Shown: positions 40,271 through 55,800, counted from the stretch's first letter. The stretch is DNA of 64,000 bases from Viscum album (GCA_963277665.1 OY728120.1:943317195-943381194), one strand, 5' to 3'. A program made the numbers and translations. The notes: a model not told the origin generated them from the sequence alone.

Positions 40271-41993
40271 CCATTAATCAAAACCACTTACCGTCTCATT
40301 GAAAAATAATTGAATCCTTAACAATGTATACCCAATCGCCTTTCATGAAATCTCCCCCATTTAAAGTATCCCTTTGTCTCAACAATAGGACATATCAATT
40401 CCCAAAATTAGTTTTTCAAATAGAAAAATTCAAGAGGTAAATCCTTTTTCACTCTATTTTTCTATTAATTTATTTTCATTTAATTCTATACTTAACACTA
40501 ATTTTAAAATTAATATTATTACTACATTATAATATAGATACTTTAATTTCATTTTTGTTTGTAAAATCTATCATCTATCCCATTCTCGTCCCTTATTGTA
40601 TTCTAAAAATGAAAACATCATCCATGAGGTGCTGATTTACAACCTTTGTGGACGACGTATTTTCATTTTTTAGTTATACGATCAAATATAGACAAACCCC
40701 CATTTTTTTGTTATAATAAACTATAATATTTGCAATACTTCTTATTTGAGATTATGTATCTAGTGTATATAAAAATTATAAATTCATAAGTCAAAAATTG
40801 TTCATGACGGTCGATGAAACACAAATATAATCTAAACATGTATCACCAGCATTTTATCAAATAATTCATCCTCATGCAATCTAAATGAATGAAATATATA
40901 ACCATTTAATATTATATATGTTTAATAATAAAATAAAATTTCAATTATGGATAAATATTCTCATTTTACATTAATTTCTATACATATATACAAGTTAACC
41001 GATCATGAAAACCAAGGAATGAAATGCTTCCGAATAACAAAATTGTATCTTATAAGTAATAAAAAAGGCCATCAATGAACACAATAAAATTATAATAAAT
41101 AAAATATATGTAAAAAAGGATTTGTATAATTAATTTATGGAATTAATCTCATTATCTTGGACATGAAGTTCAAGTGAATATCTTTTTCATACACAAGGTA
41201 TGAGGCTTCATATCAATTTCTTTTTCATTGAGACCTACTTTGGGGTGTGTTCCAAATAATTTATATTTGTTGTATCTAAAACCCATTTGGGGCCATATTT
41301 CATATGAAATTATGTTCATAATAAATCTTCATATTATCTTGTATCAGGGAAATGATTAATTTTTAAAATGTATGCCATTATTTCAAACAACATTTTTTTA
41401 AAATAGTGAAATACTGATGAATTTGTGTACTTGGATCAATTAATGTAATGATAAGGAATATTATTCTTGAATTAAATAAACGTATGAATTTCAGTGATGG
41501 GAAAAACCCATTATAGCCCCACGATGCATCGATTTGTGTCATGAGACAAAACAGTTGGCTAAAAACAATGTGTGTTTGATTCCAAGAAGAATTAGACGAG
41601 TTACTATGTACAAGCATAAACCATATTGAAGATATGATGAATCATGTGATATATAGATGAAGTCCAATACATAATAATTTTCTCTAGTATTCAGTTATAA
41701 TTAACCTGGGGAATTTCACTATGAAAAATCAATGGATACATTTACATTCTCATTTTATTAATGGTGTGTGTTTTTCAATTATTCAACATGCCATATTGAT
41801 TATGTAAAATTTATTATGATTCTCATACAATTGATTAACAATTCATTAATATCTAACCCTTACAGAGCATCAGATATCACCCTTCTTTCATTACTTATGT
41901 GGTCAATATGATATCATTGAATTAGTTTCTAGGATGCAATTTTCTTTTCCATTGTTATGTACTATGATTAATTAAAAATGTAATAAGGGAACA

Positions 41994-42019
41994 ATATATA
42001 TATATATATATATATATAT
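41994..42019. repeat. (TA)13 microsatellite
   Basis: Thirteen uninterrupted AT/TA units within the 3' LTR of element B. Not seen at this length in the 5' LTR. Confidence 0.9.
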
Positions 42020-42132
42020 TGTATCCTTGAAAATAATAAATTGATCATTCTATGTTGATGTCATCTCATGATTCAATTCGAATTTAATAGAACAACCATC
42101 GATTCGGGGCTATTAGGGTTGGGGTTGTTACA

Positions 42133-42440
42133 CTTTCCTTGGTATAGATGGGAATTTTCATCGATTTGTTTGATATTTACGACAATTTGCAAATCCTATA
42201 GTTTAGTTAACTCAGATAAAAGTCACATTTTCATATAATCAATAATGTGTTGATAGATTCAAAAATATTAAAATTTGGCTTATCACTTCCCCTATGATCA
42301 CACTACCCATAAGTGGAGAACATGTAATAATATTCAGTGATGGTTCAATGAAGTGATTGGGTTGTGCATTCATGCAGAATGAAAAAAATCATAGCCTAAG
42401 CTCAATAGAAGTTTTATGTTCCTGGTAATAAATATAGAAA
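42133..42440 (+). pseudogene. Element D RT end and RNase H start
   Basis: Directly after LTR B the frame reads FLGIDGNFHRFV, matching the RT thumb motif FLGLAGYYRRFV, then LTQIKVTF, then SPMITLPISGEHVIIFSDGSMK and LGCAFMQNEK, the start of the chromovirus RNase H with the Asp of SDGS. It continues the protein broken at 5,971 and ends where a minus-strand LTR begins. Confidence 0.8.
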
Positions 42441-45400
42441 CTAATAATTTTCAAAAATTATCATTACAAAACATTGCAGACCACATAAAACATTATACTA
42501 TTGGAATCTCAAATATCTACTATTATAGTGCCTTTGGAATCATGATAACCTAAACACTCATACATAAATTAGCATCATCATCTCCCACTAGGTTCTTTTT
42601 TAATAACATATTTCATAGAATGATAAAATATAATACATATCCTTATAACATAATGGATAGAAACATAAAAATAGATGATCTCCGATGCTCATTATGGGAA
42701 AAAAATGGAGATAAAAAAATAAAAAACATTAGAATAAGGGTATTATGTCATGATCCTAAAAATAAAAGAAGAAACCCTGCATATAAAATTTCTTAAACAT
42801 GAATCATGGAATAATTCTATGAATTTTATAAAATAAAAATCGTAAGAAAAATAAAATAGTACATTGAGGCATAATAGAGGAATAAAAAAAGGAATTCTGT
42901 AAGACAAATAAGTATATATAAATATTTCTATACTTGTCAAGACATCACTATTGATGAAAAAATTGCTAAAAACCCCTTTACTGAGCAAGATTCACACCTC
43001 GTTTCTGCCTTGTATTACAAAACCTGGTTCTCTCCCCATTCCAACACATTATTACTGAACCAAGTTCACTCCCCGATCCATCCATGTAATATTTAATCGA
43101 GTTTAATACAAGATCTATCCATGTAATAATGAACGAGATCATTTCTCATTCCATCCCACTAATACAGAAATAATTTCATTTATCAATCTTTCCTTGTCTA
43201 TATCATGAGATATAAATACATACCCAATTCATTGTAACGAGATATTGGTCCTACCCATCTCATAATGAAATCATACACACTTGTTCCACTAAATAATAAA
43301 TAATCCTATAATAATAATCGAAATCAAATTGTTATTATAAACATGTAATAATATTAGAACTTGTGGAAAGAAGACATGTTTCATAATAATTTCATCATAA
43401 TCATAACCCATGGAATGAAGTGGGATTCAAAAGAATATAATTTTTAAAAGTGAATCATGTATCATAAACATCATATTATCAAAACATAATCCCATTATAG
43501 AAATAATATTCATGGAATCATATAATAATTTTCCCATAAAATCATGAGTAACCCAAATATAAGTTATCTTACATGGAAAATAATTTGGAATTATCTTTTA
43601 AACAAATTTCTTAGGAAAAATCCACTCTTTATTGAAAAGTTATCTTTAAAAAATAAAACAATTTGAAACCTATTTTCATCAAAAATACTATGAAATCCTA
43701 TTTAGTGGACATGAACTCAATTTTAAAAAATATTTCAACGATATGATATTTATTAATTTTGAAATAATTTTGAAATAATTTTTGAATATGTACTTTTTAA
43801 TATTAACATAGGATAATAAAACTCATGAGTTTTCTAGAATAATGGATCATAATATTTCTTGAGTGGAAGCATAATTATAAACAATCTAGATAAATTTTCG
43901 GATTGTTTCAATTAACTCTTACCATATTGTAAATTTAGATCATACAATCCATGAAAGAAAATTGAGTTAAATTTAGAATAAACTATCATTAAAATAAAAT
44001 GATTCATGATATAACACGAAACACAATCCTCAATAATTAATGTTGGTTCATGACAAAACATGTTTCTCAAAGAAAGAAAAATTGAGACAAAAACATCTTA
44101 CGGATTTTGTAATGCTTGAATCATAAACCCCATGAAAGAAAGATCATAGAGTGGGTACTGAAATTCACATAAATATAATAATTATAATAATTTAATACAT
44201 TCATGATCATTATATACAGTAGATATAATAAAACAGTAGTGAACATGGAATGTATCTCATAATTGTAAAAAGTGAGATCAAATTCCCTTACCTTCTCTAT
44301 GGACTCTCTTCATACTCTTAAGAACCTTATATATGATATATATACATTAATTATATATATTTTACATTAAATAATTCATATATGGAATTCTATATATATT
44401 TTTTTGTGAATTTTAATTACCCACTTTTTTACAATTCTATGTTATGGTTAAGCATCTGGTAATATTTTCATTGTTTTTAACTTGTGCCATAAATTGTTAT
44501 ATCACTGTTCATTTTACATATATCATGATTTAAAGAATGTAAAACATGATATAAAATATTTAATATTAATTAAATTTTTATTTTAATAATAAATATATGA
44601 ATTGAATTGATTACATCATTAATGAAGATAGTAGGTTGTACATACCCATGAACATTGCTTCAAATTTAATGAAAAATTGAATGAAAGAAAGAATATTACT
44701 TATATGTATTTGTATATATGTATATTATATTATAAAATTAGATTTAATATTTCATATATATCATATAGGTACACTGAACATACCCTTAATACATTTCATT
44801 TAGTGTACAAAGAAATTGCATCACTTTGAGGGGGTAGTAGTCCACATTTCTCGAATGAAATTATTGTATTTACACCAAATAGAATGTATAAGTATTTTGA
44901 TTGAAAAGGGATTAAATAAGTGTAAATAAATTATAAATATTATATATAATATATATATTTATATTTTACTACATAATTTACACCACGATATGCGATAAGT
45001 GAAAAATTAACAATCATAGCATCGTGAGGTGGTTGTTCACCATAAATCTATAGAGTATGTTTGTTTCCCATTAGATTGATGTTTGTCTAATCATAGGTAA
45101 CATAAAAAATAATAATAGAATATTGAGGATAATTGTTCTGTTAAAAAATTGTGGAATAAAAAAGAGTGGAGTTGTGGAGAAATAATGTAAGAGAAAGGAT
45201 CTTCAGAGAAGACATTACCGCTTAATCGTGTAACTCCATATGAGTTTTGCCAAAAGGAACCATTAATTGATTTCTGTTCATTATTTGGATTCTAGAATAA
45301 TGTTATGGATTTATAAGGGATATATTAGAATATATTTTTTGATCAAATGTTTACATAGGGGTATATTAAAGTTGGAGGCGAGGAGACCTTTTTATAGTGG

Positions 45401-47000
45401 CGGAGGAGTCACTCTAGTAAATTTTTAAAAAGTGAATTTGACTGACATTTTTCAGATTGAGTATGGATCCAATAATCATAAAAAAATGATCCAAGTGATT
45501 ATAGGGTCTTAATTTTCTCATAAAATGGATCTTGGACAAGATTATAAGTTGTTTGGGTATGTAAGATTAAATTTTAGTCCCTTACTAAGCTTAATCTTAG
45601 CTTAATCATTGTAAATAATTTTTACTAATTTCACTAATAGTTTTGAAAAAAAACAAAATTTTTTTATTATAAATTATATACTATTATAATTATTAATATA
45701 TTTTCCATTCTTCCAAATTCAATTAATCTAATTGGATGATATTAATTAAAATTTATTGCCATAGTCGAGTCGACAATGTGTAGATTTAATGTAAAAAAGT
45801 TCAAAAGATTACCATGTTTTTATATTTAATTTCAAAGTGAATTTGATTCCAATTACCCAAATTGGGTTTATTGATAAAAATTTTATATTATTAAATTTTT
45901 TAATCCATTTTATATTTAATTTAACCTTATACGTAAATTATATGAATAGTAGTTTAGAACTAAAATTCAGTATTTTCCTTATTCATTAAAAAATGCACTT
46001 CATATAAAAATACTAAACATTTACCCCGACCTCATTATTATGTTACAATTTTATGTAATATGTTTATTTTTTCATATTGAATATATGAAAATTCCAAAAT
46101 TTGTATTTAAACTGTGTTCTTCATTCATAGGTATTAAATATTCCTTAATATAGTATAGTTTTTTAAATATAAAATTGTGTTTGTTATTATATCATGTCTA
46201 TAAAATCTAATGGTTGAACATTAAAAATAATTTTTTAATATATAAAATATATATTACATTAATATAAATTATTAATTTAATTATTTAGGTTAAAACATCT
46301 TTATGGCCAAAGAAATAACAATATTTTCCTTTATAATACATCTATTTTCATATTCGTTTATAAATATTTTGTAACCAATTAATCCATCATATATTTCTGT
46401 AAAACACATATTTTCATATTTTCATTAATAAAATTCCTAAACATAAAATTAATGGATATGTTATTTCTCATTATGTTATATTATAACATTTTAAAAAATA
46501 TATTATTGTTAGGTAATTTGTGGACTTTCATGTTACCCAATCCATTGAGGAAAGTCAATCGTGCATGTAATGTATGCTCACATTGGTGTTATGTGTAGAA
46601 CATGTTAAACTATATGAAACGTGTAGTGCATGATATCATTTTTTTCAATATAACACTATATAAACATAGTTATTTAATAGTAAATAAACTATATTTAGAA
46701 TCGTGTTAAATAAAAAATATAAAAAATATTATATTAATTTAAAAAAAATAATTCAAAAAATGATGAGGTCTTTAATTCTACACTCATTAAAATTAATTTC
46801 TCACTCGAAATTAATCTGGGTTATCAAATGTTTAATACATTAATATTTCATTCATGGAAACCCACATCATAAAAATGAATACTAAAACATTCTTTAAAAA
46901 TGGAATGTTCGAACCCTAACAGTTACACAAGGTGAAATCTAACTAGGTTTCCACATTGGATAACATAATGGAAAGTGAAAATACAAATTTGAAGGAAATG
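42441..47000 (-). repeat. Left LTR of minus-strand element E (approximate limits)
   Basis: Homologous by eye to 52,900-57,704. Shared text includes TCTCCCACTAGGTTC (42,585 and 53,390), TTCTTAAACATGAATCA-like text (42,795 and 53,605), CTTTGAGGGGG followed by a short spacer and AGT (44,825 and 55,740), and GAACTAAAATTCAGTATTTT (45,957 and 56,883). The orientation is inferred from homology with LTR A. It has many short poly-A/T runs and no coding sense. Limits are uncertain by up to a few hundred bases on the right. Confidence 0.55.
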
Positions 47001-48299
47001 TAGAAATATTCATAGGCTGTGATTGAGTTCATCAACCATAAACAAGTGAATTATCATTGAAAGGTTATGTGACTCAATGTCATAAATCTATGCTGATTTA
47101 AATGGTTTTCAGTTCAATAAAAATATATGTATTGATACATAATTTTTTTTATCAATTTATTAATATTGAGTAATTATTTTATTGACCAATAATATATGGA
47201 AATATACATAATTGATATATTTCTCTAAACAGAATTTTATTACTTGTTTGTACTTTAATCAATTTCTAATTCATCCATTACTCCAACAAATGGATGTTCA
47301 TAAATTGACAATGATGCCCAAAGTACTAAAATACCTTTTTATCATATATTAAGGTCTATTATAGATAGAAAAGTAAATATGTTTTGTTTAAATATTCTAA
47401 AAAACATTATTTATAATACTACAATCTCTAAACATTAAAAGTTATCGATTAGTTCTTGAATAATAATTTTTCATCCAAACAAATTACTCATTCATAAGGA
47501 TAGCATTAGGGAAAGTGGTAGAAGTGATACTCATATCGTCAATTGGTCATGGTTTCAAGAACCATGACTTTTCCAGATTAGATTAGTTATTACCCGATAT
47601 ACTAAATTTTATTTTCTAAGACTAGACAAATATATTTTCCAAAAATATGTTTGGAATCCTTTAAATAAATATAATAAATAGAATGCCTTTTAAAAAATAT
47701 TTTCAAGAATGATCACAACACAAATACTTCAACTGATTTTTAACATAATATTTTTTTTAATTCATAACATTATTACCCTTTAAAAGAATTAAAATTAAAT
47801 TTAGTATAATGAAATTCATGAAATCGACTTAAAATTGATCCTCATATATCACAATTTATCTCGTAGTTACAAAAAAGTGAATACCCCCTTTTTATATTCC
47901 CTTGAAACATGGATATAACATTAATTACCATAAATAATTTTAGAAAACATATATTCTACATTATTCATATGATCAATGGATATATTCATTAAATTTATGA
48001 AGTTTCAAACATCATCCTTTTTGACATAAAAACATTTTAAAAAATATATTATTTGTTTTGAGGTAATAAATATTGTCCAATTTACTTGTTCAGGACCAAC
48101 AAATCATTATACAAAAAAACATTACATTAATATAATGAATATATTAATGGTTACCATACCAAAGTAAAAAATATTACATTGTTAATAACATTATGAGTCC
48201 ATCGGTTATATTCAACATAATCATGGAAATACGGAATAAAAAACATAAACAAGACAATCCTTGTATATTTAATCATTTATATAACATATTTTATGAATC
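47001..48299 (-). other. Internal region of element E, not resolved
   Basis: AT-rich DNA between the left LTR and a recognisable gag remnant. A full pol gene would not fit in the space left, so element E is probably deleted internally. I see no motif that I can support. Confidence 0.3.
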
Positions 48300-48923
48300 C
48301 AAATAAATAAAAATATTATTATTCCACTTCAATCATAATACATAAGAAGGATACCATATCATTTTATCTAATAAATTTTTCCCTTCACATTTCATCTATA
48401 TTCTCATCATCATATGCAATATACCCATTACTCATACCACATTTCTAATTCTCGTAAATTGATTTCCTCTTAGGAAAAAAATTAGCACAATGACCATTTA
48501 TTACTCACATAATTCACTTAATATTTGATGATGACATATGGAGTCCATTATTATCACCAATTTTGTTATTCGAACATTTCGTTTTTTCCGTGCAGTCACT
48601 TTCTTTGTGTACTTATTTTCCATAGTCAAAACACATTCTTATTCCTCAAAGACATTCCCTTACATGATTTTTCCACAATATTAACACAAATTAAATTGAA
48701 TACTCCTTACCACATGGTCCCAATTGCCTAATATTTTAGTTAACTCCTTCTTTATCTTCCTTGGTGAGTTCGAGAGTTGGTTATGTTACACGATGATGAT
48801 CATGTTCCTTGAAAACTGATTTGGCATGATCAAAATATCATTCACTGTTTTGATCATTCCATTTGAATTGTCATCAATAGACATTCTATCATTTTCAATT
48901 TCCAAAAATTTTCTAATGGTTCA
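48300..48923 (-). pseudogene. Decayed gag remnant of element E
   Basis: On the minus strand 48,592-48,634 reads like a CCHC zinc knuckle (CFDYGK, then HKESDC), with the second Cys changed to Tyr. The rest is degenerate. It is cut at 48,923 by another LTR. Confidence 0.4.
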
Positions 48924-51900
48924 TGTAACGCCCCGAACCCAGAATCCCGGAGTTTGGGCATTATAACGTATCATTTTCATGATACAAGGAAATCATGTCC
49001 CGAAGGACTGATCAGTTTAGTAGCCTTAGGTATACTAGATAAATTAATGAATTTTTCAATACATTATAAAATAAAAAATTACAACAACATTATTTCCATA
49101 TACCACACTCATATCCCCTCAGACTAACCTGGCAGTTTTGTCATAAAATAATTCTTCACATACTGGGAAGAATAAAACATATAAAGGGGTGAGCTCAGAT
49201 GATCAGTAAGGATAACAATATAGAGGAAACTTTCATAAATAAGCATAAACATTTAAGGAAATGTATAAAACTAAATCAATATCCTTTTAAACATGAACTT
49301 AAGAATAATATGAAAATGATAAAATTAAATAATTCCATTTACTTATTCATATGGATATTCTACTAGTCGAATAATCACATTAAATATCAATAGCCACTTT
49401 CATAATGATGGAATTCATAATGCCAGACTTCATAACAACATAGTCAAGGCCTTGTGCCAAGACTACAAAAAATATTGTGTCTAGGAATTGTTCCAAGACA
49501 CTAGATTGTCTTATCAGACCTACTGATGCATCGAAGAGCTATTGCGGGCTCCACCCGTCACTTACTGAGTCCAATGCATTCCTCTTATGAAAAGTTTTGA
49601 ACATAACATAAACATTCATATTAAAAATAGTATACGAAATGTTAATAATTTATAAATAAACCATGAATGGTAGAAAAATAACACACTCACAGTCAAACAT
49701 ATCAAAACACCTTTAATACAAATTGGATGATTTGTATCAAAATAAATCAACTTCAAATAAGATTAAAATCCATTAAAGGATGTTGACATAGATGAAATAA
49801 AACTGTTTTAGAGAAATATCTCATCATTTTTTTTAAATAATTTAATGTTACATAATTATAAAAGAGACATTTATTTTGAAAATATTCTTATAATCATGTA
49901 TGGGAAGCTTTGACGATGTTATAAAAGTGGAAAAATGTCACACATGCCGTATAAGTTATAAAAACATTCTTACCTTAAATTTGTCAAAAAGGTCATAAAG
50001 TAACTTGTTTAGAAAACGGTAGAAATATTCCTTCCTAAACATATAAGGTCAAATAAGGGTATAAATGACATTATCCCATATACTAGTAAGTAGTAAAAAG
50101 GTTTTGGAATACAGTATAAGGAAAACATGGATGTGGATGGTAAAGAGGTCCCAATAGGTAATTACATTTTAACAATTGTGAATAATGAAGAGGTTGTAGA
50201 ATTAACCCTTACCTTATAATATTCCATGGTCGAGGGTAGGTTAACCTCCTGTATAATTGTGAAATAATTGTAACTAAATTATACAAGAACCATATACATT
50301 AATGTGATATCATATATGATCTTCAAATACTGATTTTTTAATTATATTTTAATAGTATTATCGTTTCGTTTGTTAACTGATTCATTTTCCTTTATATGAT
50401 TAGTTACGTAAGCCATGATTTTTATGGATAGAGTTTGTTTGATTCATATCCAAGATGATATTATGTTTGTTAAATATTATTTATAATCATCACATGAATA
50501 TTATTCTAGAATTATTATGATGGGGAATAAATCTCACCGCGTTCGTTGAGACGGTAATCTGTACTTATGCACGGGTGAAAATATCATTCTTAGGTAATTA
50601 AAATCATAAGTAAATGGATGGTATATCATATATATACATAATAATTAACATGTTATATCTATTATTTACATAAATTATACTTCATTATTTTACCCATACA
50701 ATTAATAATGTATTGAATAAAAAATACACCATGATGTGGAGACAATAAGTCTTACGTACGCACGTATGGTGACATGTTATTCATAGGGTGTATAACATAA
50801 TAAATATGGTTGTACCAGTTTTATAATAACATCATATTATATAAAAGATATAGGAGTTATTATTTTATAATGGAAACAATAATAAAAGAGGAAGTGAAAG
50901 AAGAAAATAACTTGAAAGAGGTGGTGAGATATTTATCTCTTCATCGGGTTCATTTTTTTATTTGATCAAAAGGTCTCCTTAGGTTGGATTTAGGATCAAA
51001 CTAAGGAATATACGATGAATGTAGGATATTTGGTATGATATTTGGGTAGGGGATGGCTGAGAGAAATTGATTTGAAGGTGTGAATTTGAGTGAAGGGGAA
51101 GTGCCTTTCTATAAGTGGGGAGAGGGGCACCTTAGGAAAAGATTGAAATTTTATTTTATAATAAAATCATGTTCTATTTATAATGGATAAAAAATAAATT
51201 ATTTCAACGATAAGGTGGGGACGGGTTAAAAAACACTCATCCAAAAACTATTCGACAGGTTTGGGTCATTATATTAACCTTATCTTTTAAATTTAACTCT
51301 TAGTTAAATAGTTTAACATTTAACATGTCTCTTTGTATTTTAATATTATATGGTTAATAAACATAAAATAAACATTAAAGATAATACCAAGTAGTTCATT
51401 AATGACATATATAAAATTATTTATGACCTTTTCCCAAACCATATATTTTTATGAATAGAATAAAAATTAATAATATAATTTTTGTATTGAAAACAATTTT
51501 ATGATAATTTTGACACTATTTTATATTATGTTTTTATAAATTCATAATAGCATTATTACTTCGAAAAAAGTTCATTTAATAAATCTTAAAATGTCAAAGT
51601 AGATTATAAAATTCTTTTATGACATCTGAACATTAAAATTAAAAATATTCTAACATCTATAGTAACTTTTATTTGATTCTTTCATTAATAAGAAAAATTC
51701 TGCATCATCATTGTATCATAAGTAAATTTAATTATTCAATGTCTAAAAATTATAAATAAAATACAATTATGTAGGGAATATTTTTATATTTCTATGAAAT
51801 ATTTATTTTCTAAATGATAACATATATGACACTATATAAATATTGTTTTACTAAAAGATATATGAAAATGTCATTTTTGTATTTACTTTAACTTAATTAA

Positions 51901-52611
51901 TATAATGTGTCATTATCACTCACAAGTGGCTTAATTGGTTCCACAAATTGACCCTAGGATGCCCATGGTTGGACATGTATCAGAAAAAATTGTTAGGACA
52001 TGTGTCATGGTAATTTAATGTTATTGTAAAATTATTTTTTACCCTTATTTACAGGATTTAACCTTTAACCGTGGTAAATAAAATATTTACCGAAGTAATT
52101 ATTCAAAATGTATAAAATTAAAAGTTACCTATTTACACAATTTGAACCTCTGGATTATAAATATGGAATCCAATTTTCTAAAATCAAAACAAATAATTGG
52201 AAGAAATTAATTTAAAATTAATTCACGTTGTCAAAATAAAAAGCATGTTTTTAAGAAATAATAACTATAAAAAAATTGACATTTTCTTATATCCAATTTA
52301 AATGTGAAATTACGTCCAATGACAAAAATTGGATTAAGTAGAAAAATATAATCTAATTATACTTAAAAACCACTTAATAGTATAATTTATCACTCTAAAA
52401 TATTAGGATTAAAAAATATGTAATTAATTAAAATTTAGTATTTTTCACTATTCATAAAAAACTGAATGTTTTCAAAATAATACCAAAAATTCACCGTAAT
52501 CTAATTTCAATATTTTGAACCCAAAGATGAATTCCATTTTGAAAGTTCAAATTTCTAAAAGTTGTTATTACTATTCATAACGGCTAGTTTTATTGGTCGT
52601 GATGTGTTATA
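48924..52611 (-). repeat. LTR related to LTR A, minus orientation, probably solo
   Basis: The left end TGTAACGCCCCGAACCC is sharp. The segment near 49,530-49,590 is the reverse complement of the LTR A block at 3,310-3,370 (GGGC..GAGCCCG, CAATGCATT), and 51,990-52,010 matches GGACATGTGTCATGG near 1,260. The right end is placed at GTGATGTGTTATA. No internal region or partner LTR of the same kind was found, and no target duplication could be recognised, so a solo LTR is only the simplest reading. Confidence 0.5.
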
Positions 52612-52899
52612 ATCTCAATGTTTTGTACAAGACAAGCTATTTCATTATTCAAAGGGAAATGTACCGTGGAAGCATGTGGTTTACAGTTCCCTCCATTGAC
52701 AAAACATATGAATAATTGAGATAAAAATTAATATCATAGTATGGAATCACATAATCATGAAACCCGCTTAAATTATGTCTAAATTATGAAACCTTCTTTA
52801 GTATATGACACCATAGGTTTATCCAAGGGTCTTAATAAAAAACATATATTTAAATCCCTTACGATGGTTCAAGTACAATTTTTGAATTGTTATAGCATA

Positions 52900-55800
52900 T
52901 CCCCTGGTAGTGTCAACCCAAGTGTGTAAAATGGATTGGTTTTGTGTACCAGATTACCCTAATTCAGGCCTAAAACATCTTTTCAGAGTTGATACCACTA
53001 TGTATACATATTCTAGATCCACATCCACATATAGAATATAGACATGTATGTATTTCCTAAAAAAAATCCAGTCTATCCTTTAACAAAATTCCCTGAAGTT
53101 ATCTTAAACCATAACTCATCCATGTAATTATCTGTAGAGACATCCTGAGATATATCCTTAATAACATACCTAGGGATCTCGATAAATAATTCGCTTCCTA
53201 ATTTAAAATGTTAAATAAACCTTTTCAATGATAATAACTATAATGACCCTCAATTATCAAATAATAACAACAGATATCTTTAATATGATACACAAAACAT
53301 TATAAAATTAGACTCCCAAAGAAAATACTAGTCTCGTCCCTTTGGAAACATGCGAACACAAAAAAATATACATAAAGGAGATACATCTTCCCCCACTAGG
53401 TTCCAATTAAATAAATCCTTCTTAGAAACATAGAACATAATAAATATCTTTAGAACTGAGGGGAAAGAAATATAAAAAGGGGTTTTCTCATATGCTCATA
53501 TAGGGTAAATAAGGGTGATACACAAGCATAATAATGATCATAAGGGTATGATAACATGATAACAATAACAGATGATCATACACTTCCTATAAAATATCTT
53601 AAACATGAATCACAATATATATAATGGAAGGTCATTATATATGAATCACAATGAAATAATTACATAATCCATGAAATCATTACATAGTAATAAAACATGG
53701 AATTGTGGAAAACACCTATGTATATATAATTATTTCAATGGTTGTCAAGGCATTTCGTCCAAAGAAAATATTAGTATAAAAATTCCGTTAATGAACCGGT
53801 TTTACACCCAATTCAAGCCCTAGATTACTAAACCGGGTTCACTCGTTATTCATCCATGTATTAATAAAATCATTTCACACCTCGTTTCAAGCCTTGTATC
53901 ACTTCACCGAGTTTTCTCCTCATTCATGAACTGTAATACTAAATCGACTTCATTTATCCTTCAATCACTATAATACTAAACCACATTAATTTCTCATTCC
54001 AGCCCTGTCTATCTCATGAGACAAAGATAATTACCCAATGCATTTTAGAGAGATATAGGTCCCACCCATATCATAAATAAATTATACATACTTATTCCCT
54101 AAGATCATAAATAATCATATCATAACCCATGAAATGAATTTGTTATTATAAACATGTAATCATATTATAAACATTTTTAAAGATTCTTTAATGATCATTT
54201 CATTATAAACATAACCTGTGAAAAGAAGATGTTTTCACAATCATATTACTAGTGAAAGAGAAACATGTTACATAAAAATAATTACACAAAAATATAATCC
54301 ATTCATAGAAAAGAATTTGAATGCAAACATTGATTAATCATCCTATAAATTCATATGAAACACTGACATTTTTTCTCTTATATTGTAAAAAATGTTGAAT
54401 GATATTTTAAAATCATTTCATGAATAATATATCCCTTTTTTTAAAGTATCTTTAATACAAAAAAATATTTGAAAACCGTTTTATACAGAAAATATTTTTC
54501 AAACATAGAAAGAGGAAATGAAGTAATTTTTAATAACATTTTCATGGAAAACATATAAATTAAAAATGAAAAATTATGAGTTTGTTGAAAACATGATGTT
54601 CTAAATTAAACATATTTTCAACCAAAAAGATAAATACGATCAAATTTTTCTTATAAAAAAGTTATTAGTTATCTTATGTACCAAAGAGAGGAAAAATTGT
54701 TATACTAAATGGATATATCTTGATTAAACATTTTATAATAAAACTCATTAGTTATGTCGAGGTATAGACCATAATAGTTCATCAATTGATGCATAATTAC
54801 ATACAATCCTGATAAATGATTAGATGGTTTAAATTAACTCTTAACACATGGTATATTGGGGTCATTATATCATTATAATAAAAATGAATTTAATGATTCT
54901 TAAAATATCATGAAAATAAGTAGATTCCTTAAATAACATGTCTAATAAGACTGAAGAAAAAATTTTGGAGCATAAAAAACTTGTGTATCAAAGAATGAGA
55001 ATTGAGACAAAACCATCATACTGATTTGGTAACAATTGAAACATAAAATCCATAAAAGAAACACCATAAAGTGTATATGTAAAAAAATATAATAATAAAA
55101 CTAATATAATGCATTAATTGTTAGTATATAGACCTTGAAAAATAAAAAATGGTGAACATGGAATGCGTCACACAAATATAAAAAGATTGAATAAATTCCC
55201 TTACCTTGTGTCTTGAATCTCTTCAATAACATAAGAACTTGTGTTATAGTAATTATATGATTATTATAATTTTTTTTGAAAAATTTGTTATTCTATTTAA
55301 TTCTATATATAGTTTTTTTGTGATTTTATATTACCCTCTTATTGACAATTCTATGTTAAGGTTACACTTCTCGTAATATTGTGATTGTCTTTTCATATGT
55401 GTATATATTTTTTATATCAATTTTCCATTTAATTATATAATTATTTATATAATTGAAACCATGATGTAAATATAATTAATTATCAATATATTTGTATTAT
55501 AATATTCTATAAAATTTAGAAATTGAATACCCCATTCAAGGAGACGACAAGGCGTACATATACATGAACAATGCTTCTATTTTGTTGACATATTTAATAA
55601 AAGTAAGTAAATGACATATATGAATTTGTATACATGTATATAATTTCAAAAAAGAATAATTATTATTTAATATATATAAAATATTTTTATAAAACAAATT
55701 CTTGATACATTCCATGTATAGTATGAATGAATCACAACACTTTGAGGGGGCGCTAGTACACACATCCCCAAATGATATTATCTTATTTACTGCAAATGGA

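Larger units (their letters stand above)
5972..42132 (+). mobile_element. Element B, decayed chromovirus inserted in the RT gene of element D and later hit by element C
   Basis: Order on the + strand: 5' LTR (5,972-about 9,802), PBS, gag-protease remnant (10,230-11,705), [element C], RT-RNase H-integrase-chromodomain remnant (34,604-37,130), 3' LTR (37,172-42,132, itself carrying a LINE fragment). The bases 5,967-5,971 (GTTTT) and 42,133-42,137 (CTTTC) are interpretable as a 5-bp duplication with one change on each side. Counting only one copy keeps the RT codon phase of element D across the insertion, which supports both ends. LTR starts and ends have lost the perfect TG..CA form at the left end (TA). 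Confidence 0.75.
37172..42132 (+). repeat. 3' LTR of element B, interrupted by a LINE fragment
   Basis: Starts at a TATTACGTCCCCTGATTT stretch that matches the start of the 5' LTR (5,972). It is interrupted by the LINE at 37,242, resumes at 39,408, and ends GGGTTGGGGTTGTTACA at 42,132, followed directly by element D RT sequence. Without the insertion it is about 2.8 kb. It contains a (TA)n run at 41,994. Confidence 0.65.

Noticed and set aside
48919..52616. Target duplication around the LTR at 48,924-52,611
   Set aside because: GTTCA on the left and ATCTC on the right do not match. The right end may be misplaced or decayed.
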